Source of the DNA: Chytridium lagenaria
Lineage: Eukaryota; Chytridiomycota; Chytridiomycetes; Chytridiales; Chytridiaceae
DNA length: 64,000 nt
Reading direction: 5' to 3'
NCBI GenBank assembly: GCA_025449115.1
Contig: JAHLKC010000081.1
Location: 62,001-126,000 of the forward strand
The position numbers and the translations under genes were made by a program. The stretch's first letter is position 1. Each line of letters begins with the position of its first letter. Positions 11,670-23,455 of this stretch are shown piece after piece. The notes under the pieces were generated by a model. It had not been told where the DNA came from. It was given only the letters and a program-made list of their open reading frames with translations, and did not search any database.

Positions 11670-12433
11670 GATATTGTATCGCCCAACTTGAATACATATT
11701 ATTGCAAAGCCCTTTTTTTTTGGTTCGTATTATCTGTACCTAAGAACCTGGCGTTTTGGGCACATTAAGTTTGGTGCAGGACTATTTACTGCCAGATCTT
11801 CAGTGTATTCTTTAATAACACCCTTCGCCCGAGGAACGGGCTGGAGTTCCTTTATTATTACCGTCAATCTCTCCTCATAGTAGAATGAATGCGCAGAAAA
11901 AGATTGCCGACGGATTTTCTTACTGTGTTGGCCGGTTCTCCGAGCTCATCGATGTTTCTTTGGTTTAGAAGCTGGAGACTTGACTATCCTGTCTGAAGCC
12001 CGCATCACCTGCCGGATCTTATTTCGTCCGCAGCAAGGGCATATCGGTTTGAAGTGCATCTTGGCGGCCTGCACCACTCGACACAGCCAGTGGATCCAGT
12101 CAGCGCAAGTTGTTGCAGCAGCGAGCTCATATTTACCAAGCCTATCCGCCTAGGCGCTGGCGGTAAGTTTATGTGCGAGTATCAACCTGCCTTGTACTTA
12201 TACGATTGGCTTTAATTGAAAGGATTCACGCGAGTTTATACAAAAGTGGACAACTGGCAGATGAGGTCGAAAGGACCACAGTCTACGGGACACATCCGGG
12301 TAGATGTTGACGAGGCTCACATCGATAAAATACAAATAGAAGTACCGCCACCTGAGCATGTGATTGGGGAGGCGACCGCGAACACCGATGACGCCCACAT
12401 CGATATTCCTGCACCCACTTCGTTAGATATACC
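11670..12433. other. Intergenic, promoter side of cyclase-like gene A
   Basis: No RNA gene or ORF is supported. A plus-strand frame from 12216 is open but its reading is unrelated to the cyclase reading frame that begins at 12434. Confidence 0.4.
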
Positions 12434-14566
12434 ATGTCTCCTTCGACCGCCGGCCGATCTGTCCCTTACAGCGGCCACCACGGTGGTGTCAACGAGAGCG
12501 TCATCGACGGTAGCATTGGGAGGAAGAACACGAGCGCGAGGTCGTCCAGACTTGAAAGGCAATATCTGCTGGCTTTATGTCTGGGAATTTTGAGAGCATG
12601 AAGAGCAATACAGTGCCGATGCCTTCGCTTTCAGATTCGTGGTTGTCCGAAGACCTCGTTGTTGCTGCGCGGAGATTGAGATTTCCAAAGAAGCTGGAGG
12701 ATATATATATATTGGAGGTGCCTAGTTTATATCCGTTTTATCCGTCTTTTTATTTAAAACCCGAAACCATGCAAAAAAGTACACGCTTAACACCATCTCA
12801 TTTTATTAATACAGAACATGGGCACTGAGGATGCCCGATACTTAGCGATGGGTCTTGCGATAACAGCCATTCTTTACATTGCTGTGGCACTATCCCGAGA
12901 AATCTCTGAGATTACAACACTTAGCACTTCAGACTCTAGTATTCACTTATATGCGTTTGGACACATCAGTCTTTGCATCATACCGGCGTCCGCCACCTTA
13001 GTGTTGTCGTTATTTCGATCATCATGGAGACAGAGATTTAAGAATGCGGGGGGCCTATGGAGGTTGCCCTTGCCCGTATGGCTTATATACCTCACGTGTG
13101 CATTCTTAGTGACAAGGTATTTTAGTATACTTGAAAAAGAGGCTTACAAAATTAGGCATGAGCTCCTTATCGAGTTTCTGGGTATAGTTTATTTCAATCA
13201 ACCCGGAGAACCCGATGAATTCTGTCAAGTTTCAACATCTTTTATATTCTTTTTGAAAATTGCCGCTATGGTGGCCATTTGCCACAGGGTAAGGGAAGTC
13301 CTTCAAAACAGGTTCTAATACGTGACGTAGTTTTATGAAGCTTTTATCATTCAGATTTTTTTTATGCTCGTTATTTTTCTTCGATCTATGATATCTCCCT
13401 GTGGATCATTTCGGGCTGCAATGTGGATTCCATCAATGATGGTGTTAGGTGGGGGAAACCGGTCCTCATCTATTTCTTCAACTCAATCCGCTATATTTAG
13501 CCATGATCCCAGAGTGACTGACAAAAGCCTTTTCTAATTTAATCAGGTATATGCATTTTGGAAATGTATCATTACGAACGCTCGAGCAGGCTCCGCTTTG
13601 TCAAGTTTAAAAAGTTGCAATATAACGTGGAGTGTATTGCTAGGGAGTCACAAAACGTTTACAAAATTCTTTCCGTCATGCTTCCAAAGGTCAGATTGAT
13701 TATTTGGCTTCTTAACTAAACTATGTTGACATGCTGATTATAGTCTATAATCAATCGCCTTGTCTCTTCCGAATTCCAATTCTCAACTGTGACGGATCGC
13801 TTTGACCCAGCCTATTGCATTTTCATTGAGTTTTTTGGAAAAGATTTGCAATCCTTCGATGTTGAGTTGGCCGCTTTCCTCGTCAACGAGACATTTAGGA
13901 CGCTAGATAGATTTTTGAGACGGTACAAAGAGTTTGAGAAAATCAAGGTACAGGAACATGGTTAAAAAAACGCCAGCTTGACGATACCTATAGACTATAT
14001 GCAGCAAAGTTATGCTGTTAGCAAAGCCCGACTTGGAGGGTACCGACATCATTCCGTCACGGATGACCAAAATGTTTCTCCAGCTGTTTGAAAAATTCTC
14101 TTCACTTACCCATAAGGAGGTGCGGTCACTTCATGCGTTTGGACAACATATGCAAGAAACGTCGGATAATGGGACGTCTTGGGAGAAGGACTGGACAACA
14201 TTAAAAAGAAGAATAAGGATTGGCGTAGACAGGGGACCAGTGGTTGCGGGAATTGTAGGCGAGGAAAAGGTTGGTAGTCTAATATTTTGTTAGAAAAAAA
14301 CATTGACCGACATTTTACGTAAAATTAGTTTTGTTATGATTTATATGGGGATACTGTAAATACTTGTAAGAGTATTTTTTCTTTGCTTCATTCATGTTCA
14401 TTTGATTTCTGTTATCCGTCTATGGCTTTTTTTTCCCTAACATTTTGCCACAATTGCTCAACCAGCTAGCCGAATGCAATGTTTTGCGAACAATAATTCG
14501 TGTCACTGTACAAAGGCAGTATATAACTGCTTGAGTGATTCTGAAAGTACGCTCTCTCATACTTAG
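12434..14566 (+). CDS. 6-TM class III cyclase homologue A (C2-like half)
   Basis: Start at 12434 (MSPSTAGRSVPYSG), one probable indel near 12590, then exons ending or starting at 12717/12815, 13288/13355, 13448/13547, 13689/13744, 13960/14010, 14269/14329 and 14365/14466, with stop at 14566. The product has about six hydrophobic segments (for example GLAITAILYIAVAL, HISLCIIPASATLVLSLF, FRAAMWIPSMMVLGICIL), then a linker SVMLPKSIINRLV and a class III catalytic fold. Substrate-side residues are intact: EKIK (adenine Lys), RIGVDRGPVVAGIVGEEK, YDLYGDTVN (adenine Asp, ribose Asn) and SSRM (transition-state Arg). Both metal aspartates are absent: the first site reads FIEFFG, the second EKIKVQEHV. 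This is the residue set of a mammalian C2 domain. Alone it should be inactive; it is probably a partner of the next gene. Confidence 0.85.
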
Positions 14567-14690
14567 CCTGTTATTCTTCTTCCATTTTCCACAAGTCTAC
14601 TCTCAATAGTTTGTCTCACCCAACATTCACCATTCAACAGAAACCTTTTGGCTTCAAGTACCCAACGCTGAAGTAAAAGGAAAGGGTAAA

Positions 14691-17600
14691 ATGGAAATCT
14701 ACCAACTTAATCTTCCAAGTCCCCGTTCCGATCTAAAAAAACCTAACGGAATCATTGAATGCGAAGTCAAGCCTAAAAAGTCGGAAAGCGCTATACCCGC
14801 CAATGACACCAGCACTAAGCGGCGTGAACGTCGTCGGCGTGCGCCTACAGAAGCTTCCGCAGTTGACATGGAGACTCTCGTAAATCTTCTCCTCCGTTCC
14901 AATACTACCCAAGCAAACACTTATCTTGCAGAAGATCATGATAGAGGAGCAGGACAACGGTCTGCAGCCGAGTTGTTACAGGAATCGAAAGCAGATACAC
15001 CCCCGCAAGAAATCACGTCTTTATTTATCAAACGACAGTTGACGCGTTTCGCTGCTGTTGCGAGGGGGGCGGGGAGGGCGGGGAGGGCGCCGGTGGTTTC
15101 AGGCAACGTTGCTGAGAGTGTGGATGAGGATGGATTGAGTGGACTTTCACCGAGCTCAAGGCGGCAACTTGCGAAAGTTCGTGATAAAAGTGTGGATCGG
15201 GTTACAGCATTTCTTGAAAGTTGTAAAAATGTCGAGGCACAGACCGCCGAGAATCTGAGGGAGTCGGTCGTCTACGGCTCAAGGAATGTGCTGCTTTCTA
15301 ATAAGACGGCAGAGGAGGATTTAGGGGTCGTAGATGACGCATACTCTCTACCTTCTTCTGATAAGGACTACAATGGAAATTCACGAATGGAAACAAACCT
15401 GAAGCAGCTACCCTCTTCGTCTATCTTACAACAACACTCAAGATTGGGAAGAAAAGTCGATCCAAACATATCGTTCCATAGTAGTGCTTCGTCTATCCCA
15501 CGTATTTCTACCGTCCCACTATAGCCTCTCGGCGTGCTCCAACCCATGGAGTCATAAAAGTGGAACCAGTCCTGGATGCCCCAAACAGACCTTCCACCGT
15601 GTCGTTCACGGACGACCTGTAACGCGTGACCCGCCATGTCATAGCAGTGCAAATAGAAACTCAGCTACCGTTTTAAGTCTCACCACCACCATGGAAGATG
15701 CCTCTCGCCGCTCTTCCAATACAACCACATTTCCGCAAGATTCAAGAATCGTCCATCACTATGCCTATAGTCGATGAGGCCGAAATCTCTAGTCCTTTGG
15801 CGCATCGCGCATCAAAGTGGCTCAGATCTTCCGTCTCCCTCAAACACTCGAAATCAACAAACTCCTCTAGAAAAATCATTCTCAAAAATGATACAGATCA
15901 ACCGTCATTTGATGGGAGCAAAGCTATTCAGGATGCTTTGTGGACGTTGTTGGGAAGGTTGACGCGGTTTCAAGATTTGTTTCGCGATGGCATACGAAAG
16001 GAAGATGTTGAGAGACTTACTAGTGAGACTATGAGGGGGATCCGGGATGAATTGAATAAGCACATAGACACGTGGCACTTACTCTATCGCGACCGACGGA
16101 TAGAGAAAGAATTCTCTAGTGTATATTTCTACGCATCAATCGTGAGGAGTTGGGGTTTCGTGTTTGGCGAATTTCTCTTTTCGGCGCTATTTTTGATGTC
16201 AATGGCGGTCCTTGTTGTCGACGTGGACAGCGATGATCGGATTAACTCAAGTAAAGTGGCTGCAATTGCAATAATAAGCGCGGCGGGGTTGCTTGTGTTT
16301 TTATTTGGGGCATTTGTTATAATGGTCGCGAAGTCTCAAAGTGTTGCGTCAATTCCTGAGAGTAGTCCCCAGCGCTCTTCATTGGCTTCGAAAGGAAGTA
16401 AAAAACTGAGCACGAAAGCTTGTCATGCCTCTATGGATCTGCGAAGAGTTTTGATGAGCGATTCTTGGCGTTTTGGTATCTTTCTTGTGCAAAGATTCGC
16501 AATATCAGTAGCCATTTTGAGATATCTATATAGTGGAACGATCAGAGACGTAAAGTTGGCAGATACGAAGGCGGGGACAGGCATTGGTTTAGCGTTTGTG
16601 TTGACTTCGAGTATATTCGAAACGCATTCTGTGTCGTTTGTAGCGAAATCTGTGGTTATCTTTGTCTTGAGCGCTATTTTGAGTTACATGGACCTTACAG
16701 AGATGAAGGAGATGGACGTGCTGGCCTTGCTGGACGCGCTTGTTGTTTTTGCTATTGGAATGCTTGTTTCGTACAGAAGGGGTTTGCTTTCAAAGACAGA
16801 TTTTCTTCTTGATCAGGTCCTCGTCCTAAACCAGATGAAAAAGGATCAAGGTATGTTTCTTTTCAAATACATGGTATTCAATAAGAGTATGTTACTAAGT
16901 AAAATAACACTTGATTAGAAATGAATTTAACAGCGGGACTGTTGAAAGCGCTTCTTCCTGCCCGCATTATTCGGCATTTGATGCGGAACGATGTGTCACG
17001 GGTGATTGTTGTTGAAAAGTTTAGCAACCTTTCCGTAATTCATTTGGACGTCAAGAACTTTACCATACTCTCGAGCGCCACCGCACCTGATACAATTATC
17101 TCTATTTTGGTGAGAAAATCAATCTCCTGTTTCCAATCTCTGTATTTTTTCTATTCGATATTCATTTACTGATCATACCAAAACAAACCAAACTGAATAG
17201 AACACGGTCTACACTGAATTCGACATCCTCTGCAGGCAGAATGAAGTCGAGAAGGTCAGATTACTTTAATTACTAGCTGCTTTTTAAATCATTTGTCCCT
17301 ATTTTTATGTTTTGCGAAGGCTAATTGCTTGTTGGCAGATCTTAACGGTTGGAGATGCTTATATTGCATCTGGGATTGACACCCACGCTGACGGATTGAC
17401 TGGAGAACGCGGCGCAATGTCTTGCTGCAGAGTGGCTCTTTTAATGCAGGCGAGCATGAATCATTTTGATTCTGCTGGATTCTTCCGTAAACTCCCCGGA
17501 GGTACCATGAAAGTCCGTATTGGAATTTACAGCGGTACTGCGTTCGGTTTTGTCACTGGTAAGAAGAGAGCCTTGAAGATTTGATTTTAAGAATTCCGAT

Positions 17601-17896
17601 GGTTGACCGATGACCATGTAGGTGGACTCACGATGTTGAAGTACGAGCTTCTTGGTGAAGCTGTGGACAATGCAGAAAAAGTTCAGGAGTTGGCATGCCC
17701 TGGAACTGTAGTGGTGTCGCTAGCGACAGTGAGGTTGCTTGAGACTGGACTCATGCAGCAGAAGCAGCAAGCATTAGGATCCTCAGCATCCATTGGAGTC
17801 AGGCGGGGTGACTTTGTGTGGACAGAGATGGAGGGTGTTGTTCTTTCAAGTGATGAAACACCTGTTTTTCTGCTCGACCATTGTGCATCTTCGTAG
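14691..17896 (+). CDS. 6-TM class III cyclase homologue B (C1-like half)
   Basis: Tandem neighbour of gene A, starting 124 bases after its stop. Exons: 14691-16850 (two frame breaks between about 15520 and 15775), 16919-17109, 17201-17254, 17339-17558, 17622-17896. A cytosolic basic/Ser-rich N-terminus of about 350 residues precedes six hydrophobic segments (for example FVFGEFLFSALFLMSMAVLV, IIFVLSAILSY-like, LLDALVVFAIGMLVS). The catalytic domain starts LLKALLPARIIRHLM and holds both metal aspartates: VIHLDVKNFT and ILTVGDAYIASG. Substrate residues are replaced: EKIL for EKIK, YELLGEAVD for YDxxGDTVN, and NAEK where xASR is expected. RIGIYSGTAFGFVTG is retained. This is the mirror image of gene A and the pattern of mammalian C1 domains. 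It probably acts in the plasma membrane as half of an adenylyl cyclase. Confidence 0.88.
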
Positions 17897-18636
17897 CGTC
17901 TGGGTTGGTGGTCAGAGCAGCTCATACCCCAGTGAATTGATCCGGCGAAGGTATAAAAAGTTTATCTTTATTTCTTTTGGGAGTATAAAAACCTCATGGC
18001 CCTATCCATCTAAATATTCCGTTTCATTCCAACGATATCCTCTTACACTGTACACTGCATGTATTTATTTATTGGACGATTTTTGCTTTTATTGTTGTCT
18101 GGTGTTAAGAATCTGAAAAATACAGTAAAAAGTTTGTCAGATCGCAAAACGATGCTTTCCGTTCCAAAACAGCGGGTACTACTCACTGGCTTCAGCCGAG
18201 AGCCAATTATGGGCAATGGGGGCCGCGAGAAAAGGGTCTCGGACTCTGAAAAGGAAAAAAAAAAAAAGAAGTGCGGAACGGGCATGGGGAAGAAGGAGAG
18301 GAGAGGAAGAAGGAAGGAAAGGAGAGGTAGGTCACGGAAGAAGGGAGAAAACCTTCCCTTCAACAAGTAAAACACAATCGTGTAAAGATTAAAAAAAAAG
18401 TTAACAACATATATCCACACTATAATCAAAAGTAAACATTAATTTATATCTGTCTCGTTTTTTAGCAAAGAAAAACACCTTCTAGAAAACAACTGCGATT
18501 CACCTTTCATCTTGTTATACCTTCTATCCTCACATTCGTAAACAGCGACTAGCACCTCACCCACGCACTCCCTTCCTTCATTCATAGCTGCAAGGACAAC
18601 AACGTTAGTTGCCGCATCCGACGGGGAGGAGCTTCA
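17897..18636. other. Intergenic with purine tract
   Basis: This holds copy 2 of a TATA-containing repeat, a purine-rich tract (about 18240-18345, AAGGAAGGAAAGGAGAGG-like) and the presumed leader of zinc-finger gene 1. No gene is supported. Confidence 0.5.
17940..18130 (+). repeat. Dispersed TATA-containing repeat, copy 2
   Basis: GAGTATAAAAACCTCATGG and the following CCCTATCCATCTAAA match copy 1 near 10509. Similarity weakens downstream but both copies share a later GTGTTAA...TGAAAAAT stretch. It begins less than 100 bases after the cyclase B stop and about 650 bases before zinc-finger gene 1. Confidence 0.45.
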
Positions 18637-20234
18637 ATGATAATGAGGAGCCAATTAGGTGCAACACCAGACATTCGCGATATCACGGCCCAGGATAGAG
18701 AGAGGTTGGATGGACTGGAAGAGCAATATCAGTCAATACAGCAGCAACAGAAAACACCTCTCACCTTACTAGCACCATCTGACGTAGCAATACCCACGTC
18801 GCCCGCGCCCATCCTTTTTGATTCCTTCCTTTCCGACTGGCATCCTCTCACCAATTCCTTTTCCGACATGCTCTCTGGAGAGACTGATACATCAACATCC
18901 TTTATGATCGATCCCCTAAGCTCAAGCCCTACATTTGCCAAAGACTGGGACCCGCAAGAAGTGTCCGAGCATCAGAAACGCCAAGTGCAGTCCTTTCCAC
19001 CCAGTCAGCTTATGATAACATTCGCCGACGACTTCCAAACCCATGATACAGCAATCTTTCTCCCTAAAACTATTTCTGGTACCGGTGGAGACCATGTGGG
19101 AAGGTCCGGCATCATTGACTTTCTCCACCCTCACATTCGCCAAGACTCTGGGCTGGCCATGGATGATACCTTTTTGAACCTTCATTTGTTAAAAGATGCT
19201 GCCGACAAGCTGCTCACCAAACCCTTCACCCGTCATCGCCATATTTCCTCTTGTCTCAGTGGGGATGGCTTTGAAAGTCGCGCAGCAGCGTCAAAAAGCC
19301 TTCCCTCGCCAGGACCTTCTCCATCACCATCTATCATTCCAGAAGCTTTTCAATGGGATTCCGGCTTCATGACTCGCAACCTATCAAGCCGAGCTCAGTT
19401 TGGAAGGGACGGCAGAGGCAAGGCATCATTAGAGAGCCCGTCGACGCCTTTTGAACTGCCAAAGTTTGACAACGGCATCGAAGGCTTTGAGAAAGCGCCA
19501 TCATCGCGTTCTACAAGCTCTAAAATATGTCTGGTAGAGACGTCGTCCGGACGTAAAAGATGCTCCGACCGACGCTCCATTAGTACAACGCCATACCAGG
19601 AAATTGAGTCGTTTGATGATCACCAGTACGGAGAAAGTTCTCGTGCTCACATTGCACCATTTGACGTCTTGTTTTGGAGATAAGGCGAACAGAATGCAAC
19701 CGTCCGCATCCAACGCCTCTGTCCCTGGCGCCCATGTACATGACCTTCATCCCCCTTTAACAAAAAATATTTCTTCTGGGATCCAACCCCTCGCCGTCCT
19801 TGCCAAAACTCACTGCCCCTACCCGTTCCCAAAACTCTTAGTCGCCGCCGTCCCCGGTCCAAACCCAAACCCATGGACGTGACTTGTGACCATCCCGGAT
19901 GTCACCGTCTCTTCCCAAACCGTGACCTGCTGAGAAGTCATCGTCGAATTCATTTGAGGAAGCGCGATTTCCCGTGCACATGGATAGGTCCTGATGGGGA
20001 AATATGTGACCGTATTATGTATCGAAGCAGGATCTTGAGAGACACGTTTTGACGCATTTGCCGTTTAAAGCTTTTGAATGCTCAGAGTGTGGGAATTCTT
20101 TTACCAGAAGGGATGGGTTAGTCAGACATATTAATCGGAGAAGGTGTTCTGTGGGGAGAGAGGGTGAAGTTGGTGGTGGGGATGATGAGGAGGAGGAGAA
20201 TGAGGATGATGGTGAGCGGATTTTGGATGAGTAA
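18637..20234 (+). CDS. Three-zinc-finger transcription factor, copy 1 (frame-broken)
   Basis: The N-terminal 350 residues are Ser/Pro-rich and acidic; the C-terminus carries zinc fingers and an acidic tail. Finger 1 is CDHPGCHRLFPNRDLLRSH. Finger 2 starts CTWIGPDGEICDRIMYR, with nine residues between the cysteines instead of two to four. Finger 3 is CSECGNSFTRRDGLVRH, closed by Cys rather than a second His (RRRC). It is a close paralogue of the gene at 21171-22773, which supplies the correct frame. Against that copy this one shows breaks near 19680, 19815, 19840 and 20030, the last being loss of one A in CGAAGCAGG versus CGAAAGCAA. It is probably a DNA-binding regulator in the nucleus. Whether the breaks are decay or sequence error cannot be settled here. 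Confidence 0.8.
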
Positions 20235-21170
20235 AAAGAAGAGAAACAAAATTTGATTACTACACTATTACTTAAATGTACGCATCTCGGTGAATATTAT
20301 TTTGTTAATCGACGCCATTAGTTTGATGGCCTTCTATATGTTTTACACAAAAAGATTTCCCCTATTTTAAAGGTTTCTTATGAAAGCCTTTAAATACATA
20401 TGAAGCAGAGGGAGATTGGGAAGATTCAAAAAATATCTTATTAGCGCATCATCTGAATCCTATTTATTTTTAACTTTAAGAACACTCCAGATTGCTCTGT
20501 TAGGACAGCCAAACAAACTAAAAAACAGACTTCTCTCACAGCGATGCTACACAAAAAGGAAATCGTTATATCTCAACGCTGTTGAGCGCGATACTTCGGC
20601 GAAAAAATTACTGATATACAGTCCGTTCGACTGAGTCCAAGAAATGACACCAACGACAACGAGATCACCTTTGGTTTACAGCTAGCAATCGGGCGTACCG
20701 TTCTAATACCCAAGGCCCCATCTGCATCACGATCGCTTGCCTAAGGAAGAATAATAAGTTCGAAATAAACTATAATTTTTTTTCTTTGCACACGCAAAAT
20801 AGTGGAAAACGATAGGTGCTTTAAACTTAAGATCAAAGCATCGTTGCGATGGATAAGACAGTGAGTAGATGGCAAATAAAAAAAAAATCTCGAAGGGGTA
20901 TAACGCGACGGTCTTTTTTTCTAGAAAAAACGCTCGTACGCACCAAGATGTTGCTTACCTCGAGCTTCAACAGGGCACCCGGCAGCCGGAGGAAAGAGAA
21001 GGTGACGTTGGAGTGCAACAGAAGAAAGTTAAAAATGTTTCAACTCAACCAAAGAAGACCATCGAATATGATGTGAACTTTAAACCGTTCCGAAAATCAA
21101 TTTTTAATTACAAATCCTTACCCTTATTACAACGCAAACTGACAAATAACTTCTGAAGACTGTATAAACA
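20235..21170. other. Intergenic between tandem zinc-finger paralogues
   Basis: AT-rich. An open plus-strand frame at 20869-21156 is Lys/Gln-rich without a recognisable domain and lies in the presumed promoter and leader of the next gene. Nothing is firmly supported. Confidence 0.4.
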
Positions 21171-22773
21171 TGGACGATCCTATCCCAGCGTCGCTAAGCA
21201 GGTCCATAGCATCAGCAATTCTAAAGGAGAGACTTGAAAGAGACCATCTTATTCAGACTAGAGAATCAAACGTTGTTGATTATATCACCACCACTTGACC
21301 GTACCGAACCTATGGCAAGGCCTTTCCTCTTTGAGAACCTCTTGCCTAAGTGGAACCCTGTCACGAATTGCTTTGAGGATGTTTTGACACCAGAGGTGTC
21401 GCAACCGTCTGCGTCCCCTGTCATAGATGATCCTCTTAGGCCTTCGCCTTATAAAGATTTGGGCCGGGAGTTTCGGAATGGAGCGTCCGAGAAACAGATA
21501 GGTAGCCACCACGATTATATTCCTTCTACTCACCTTGTGTTGACATTAGATGACGATTTTCAAGTCCAGCAGGCAGGGGCTTTGCAGTCCCAATCCAACT
21601 TTCTATCCACCCTGAATTTTGGATCCGTTTCGACTTTGGATTTGCATTTATTACAGGATCCTGCAGACGCGCTTTCTCACAAAGCCCTCAAACCTCGATC
21701 GTGGTGCTTCCTTTCGTCCGCCAGGCAATGAGCTTATGAACCACCCTGCGCTTAACGGTCGTCCCTCACCAGGATCTTCTCTATCGCAAGCCTGTACACC
21801 AGAACCTTTCAATTGGAACTCCGTTTTCGAAGCTCGCACAATGCCCACCTCCATTCAATCTACATACACCCCCATAAAAGGGGCTACCGCGTTGACAACT
21901 ATTGAGTCTCCAATATTCGATGAAGCAGTCGAAGATATTGACGAAGCGTCAGCATCGAAGCCTTCCCGTTCTGTGGAGCCACTGACTTTTGCTTCGACAG
22001 AGCGAGATCTAGGTTCACCTCAACGTTTCAGTAGGACGTCATCAAACAGTGCTCAGATATCTGATAAATTTCAGCATCAGAAGGCCTTTGAATCAATTAA
22101 ACCGCTTGACGAACTGTTTAAATTGGATCTGAATACTATACAACCGCTGGCCTCCGCTTCTTTCACTCACATTGCCCACGACCTTGGCCTTAACTCCTCA
22201 AGTTTTTCTTCTTCCGCGTCATCCGACATATCCCAAGTCTCTCCCGTCATCAGTCCCGTCTCTGTCCTAGCTAAACTCAGTACGCCGCCCGTCTCAAAAC
22301 CCTCATCTCGTCGCCGTCTTCGTCCCAAACCTAAACCGGTGGACGTGACATGCGACCATCCTGGTTGTAATCGGCAATTTCCAAACCGTGACTTGCTACG
22401 AAGTCATCGTCGAATTCATTTGAGGAAGCGTGACTACCCGTGCACATGGATAGGACCTGATGGGGAAACATGTGACCGTATCATGTATCGAAAGCAAGAC
22501 CTTGAGAGACACGTCTTGACGCATTTACCGTTCAAGGTTTTTGGATGTTCAGGATGTGGGAAGTCCTTTACCCGAAGGGATGGGCTGGTTAGACATAAAA
22601 ATCGGGGAAGGTGTGCGGCGGGGAAGACGCGTGGAGATGATGGGGACGATGATGTTGATGATGGTAGTGAGAGGGTTGGGGATGACGGGGATGATGGTGA
22701 TGAAGATAAAGAGGATGGAGATGAAGATGGTGATGGTGAGAAGGAGACGTTGGGTAGTTATATGTCTGAATGA
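21171..22773 (+). CDS. Three-zinc-finger transcription factor, copy 2
   Basis: Start at 21171 (MDDPIPASLSRSIAS), with breaks near 21290 and 21690. The second is an extra T in GCGCTTTCTCAC, where the paralogue reads AAGCTGCTCACC. Shared landmarks with copy 1 include FLFENLLPKWNPVTN/ILFDSFLSDWHPLTN and DLHLLQDPAD/NLHLLKDAAD. Fingers: CDHPGCNRQFPNRDLLRSH with HRRIH; CTWIGPDGETCDRIMYRKQD with ERHVLTH (long nine-residue Cys-Cys loop); CSGCGKSFTRRDGLVRH with a terminal RGRC (CCHC type). An Asp/Glu/Gly-rich tail follows. It is probably a sequence-specific nuclear regulator; targets are unknown. Linkers between fingers are short and conserved, suggesting one DNA-binding module. Confidence 0.88.
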
Positions 22774-22975
22774 ATGTATACTTACTGCTTTCTTTCTTGT
22801 AATCATAATCATACACTTTCTTGTAAACCTAATCATCATTATTGTTGATTTATTCTATCCAAACATATATTCTTATTACTGTGCGTAACGACAGAATACA
22901 TGGCTTTCAAGTTTAGCATCGCGGCTGACACCAATCCTCCATCCATCATCGACCCGCCTTAAACCATTACCCGTC

Positions 22976-23080
22976 ATGCAGAGCAGCCTTCACTGCTCAC
23001 ACTCCCGCCAGAGCTCCTCCGTCCTATCCTTTCTCACCTTCACCCACACAGATTAGGCTTAAAAATTGTGGAAGACACTT
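22976..23080 (+). pseudogene. F-box-like fragment
   Basis: The plus strand encodes LLTLPPELLRPILSHLHPHR, a good match to the start of an F-box (LPPELLxxIxSHL), then runs into a stop after about 35 codons with no continuation. It looks like a decayed gene end or a small duplicated scrap between two zinc-finger genes. Confidence 0.4.
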
Positions 23081-23455
23081 AAATAAACTCCCAATATCAG
23101 ACACAAAAAAATCTTATTGCCAACGGAACAAGACAACTAGGAAAAAAATAAAATACACATGAACCAAACAACAAGCTTAGAAAACCATCAAGAGCTACCC
23201 AAAAAGGAGTCAAAAACAGGTGAAATAAGAAATTAAATAATCGGGTAGCGTCATCTAGATGAGGCTCTTTATCAAGGCCCCAAATTGAAAAGTACGAATA
23301 AAAGAATTAAGGAGATTGCGGGTGTAAGGAAAGACGATGAATCAAGAACAAATATCACAAAATGGTGGATAAGGGGGGACGAGAAAAGGGGTATTCTGGA
23401 GAGAGAGCCACGTAATTGTGAAGGGAATATATTCTTTGTCCCTGCCTAAAATTCA
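23081..23455. other. Convergent 3' flanks
   Basis: A-rich sequence between the F-box scrap and the stop of the minus-strand zinc-finger gene. No gene is supported. Confidence 0.4.

Noticed and set aside
15368..15777. Separate small genes in the break region of cyclase B
   Set aside because: The stretches fit better as one disordered N-terminus read through two indels (or a missed intron) between the long upstream and downstream frames.
12818..16918. Rhodopsin-cyclase fusion as known from zoosporic fungi
   Set aside because: Neither 6-TM region shows a retinal-binding Lys in the last helix or the rhodopsin pattern; helix count is six, not seven or eight.
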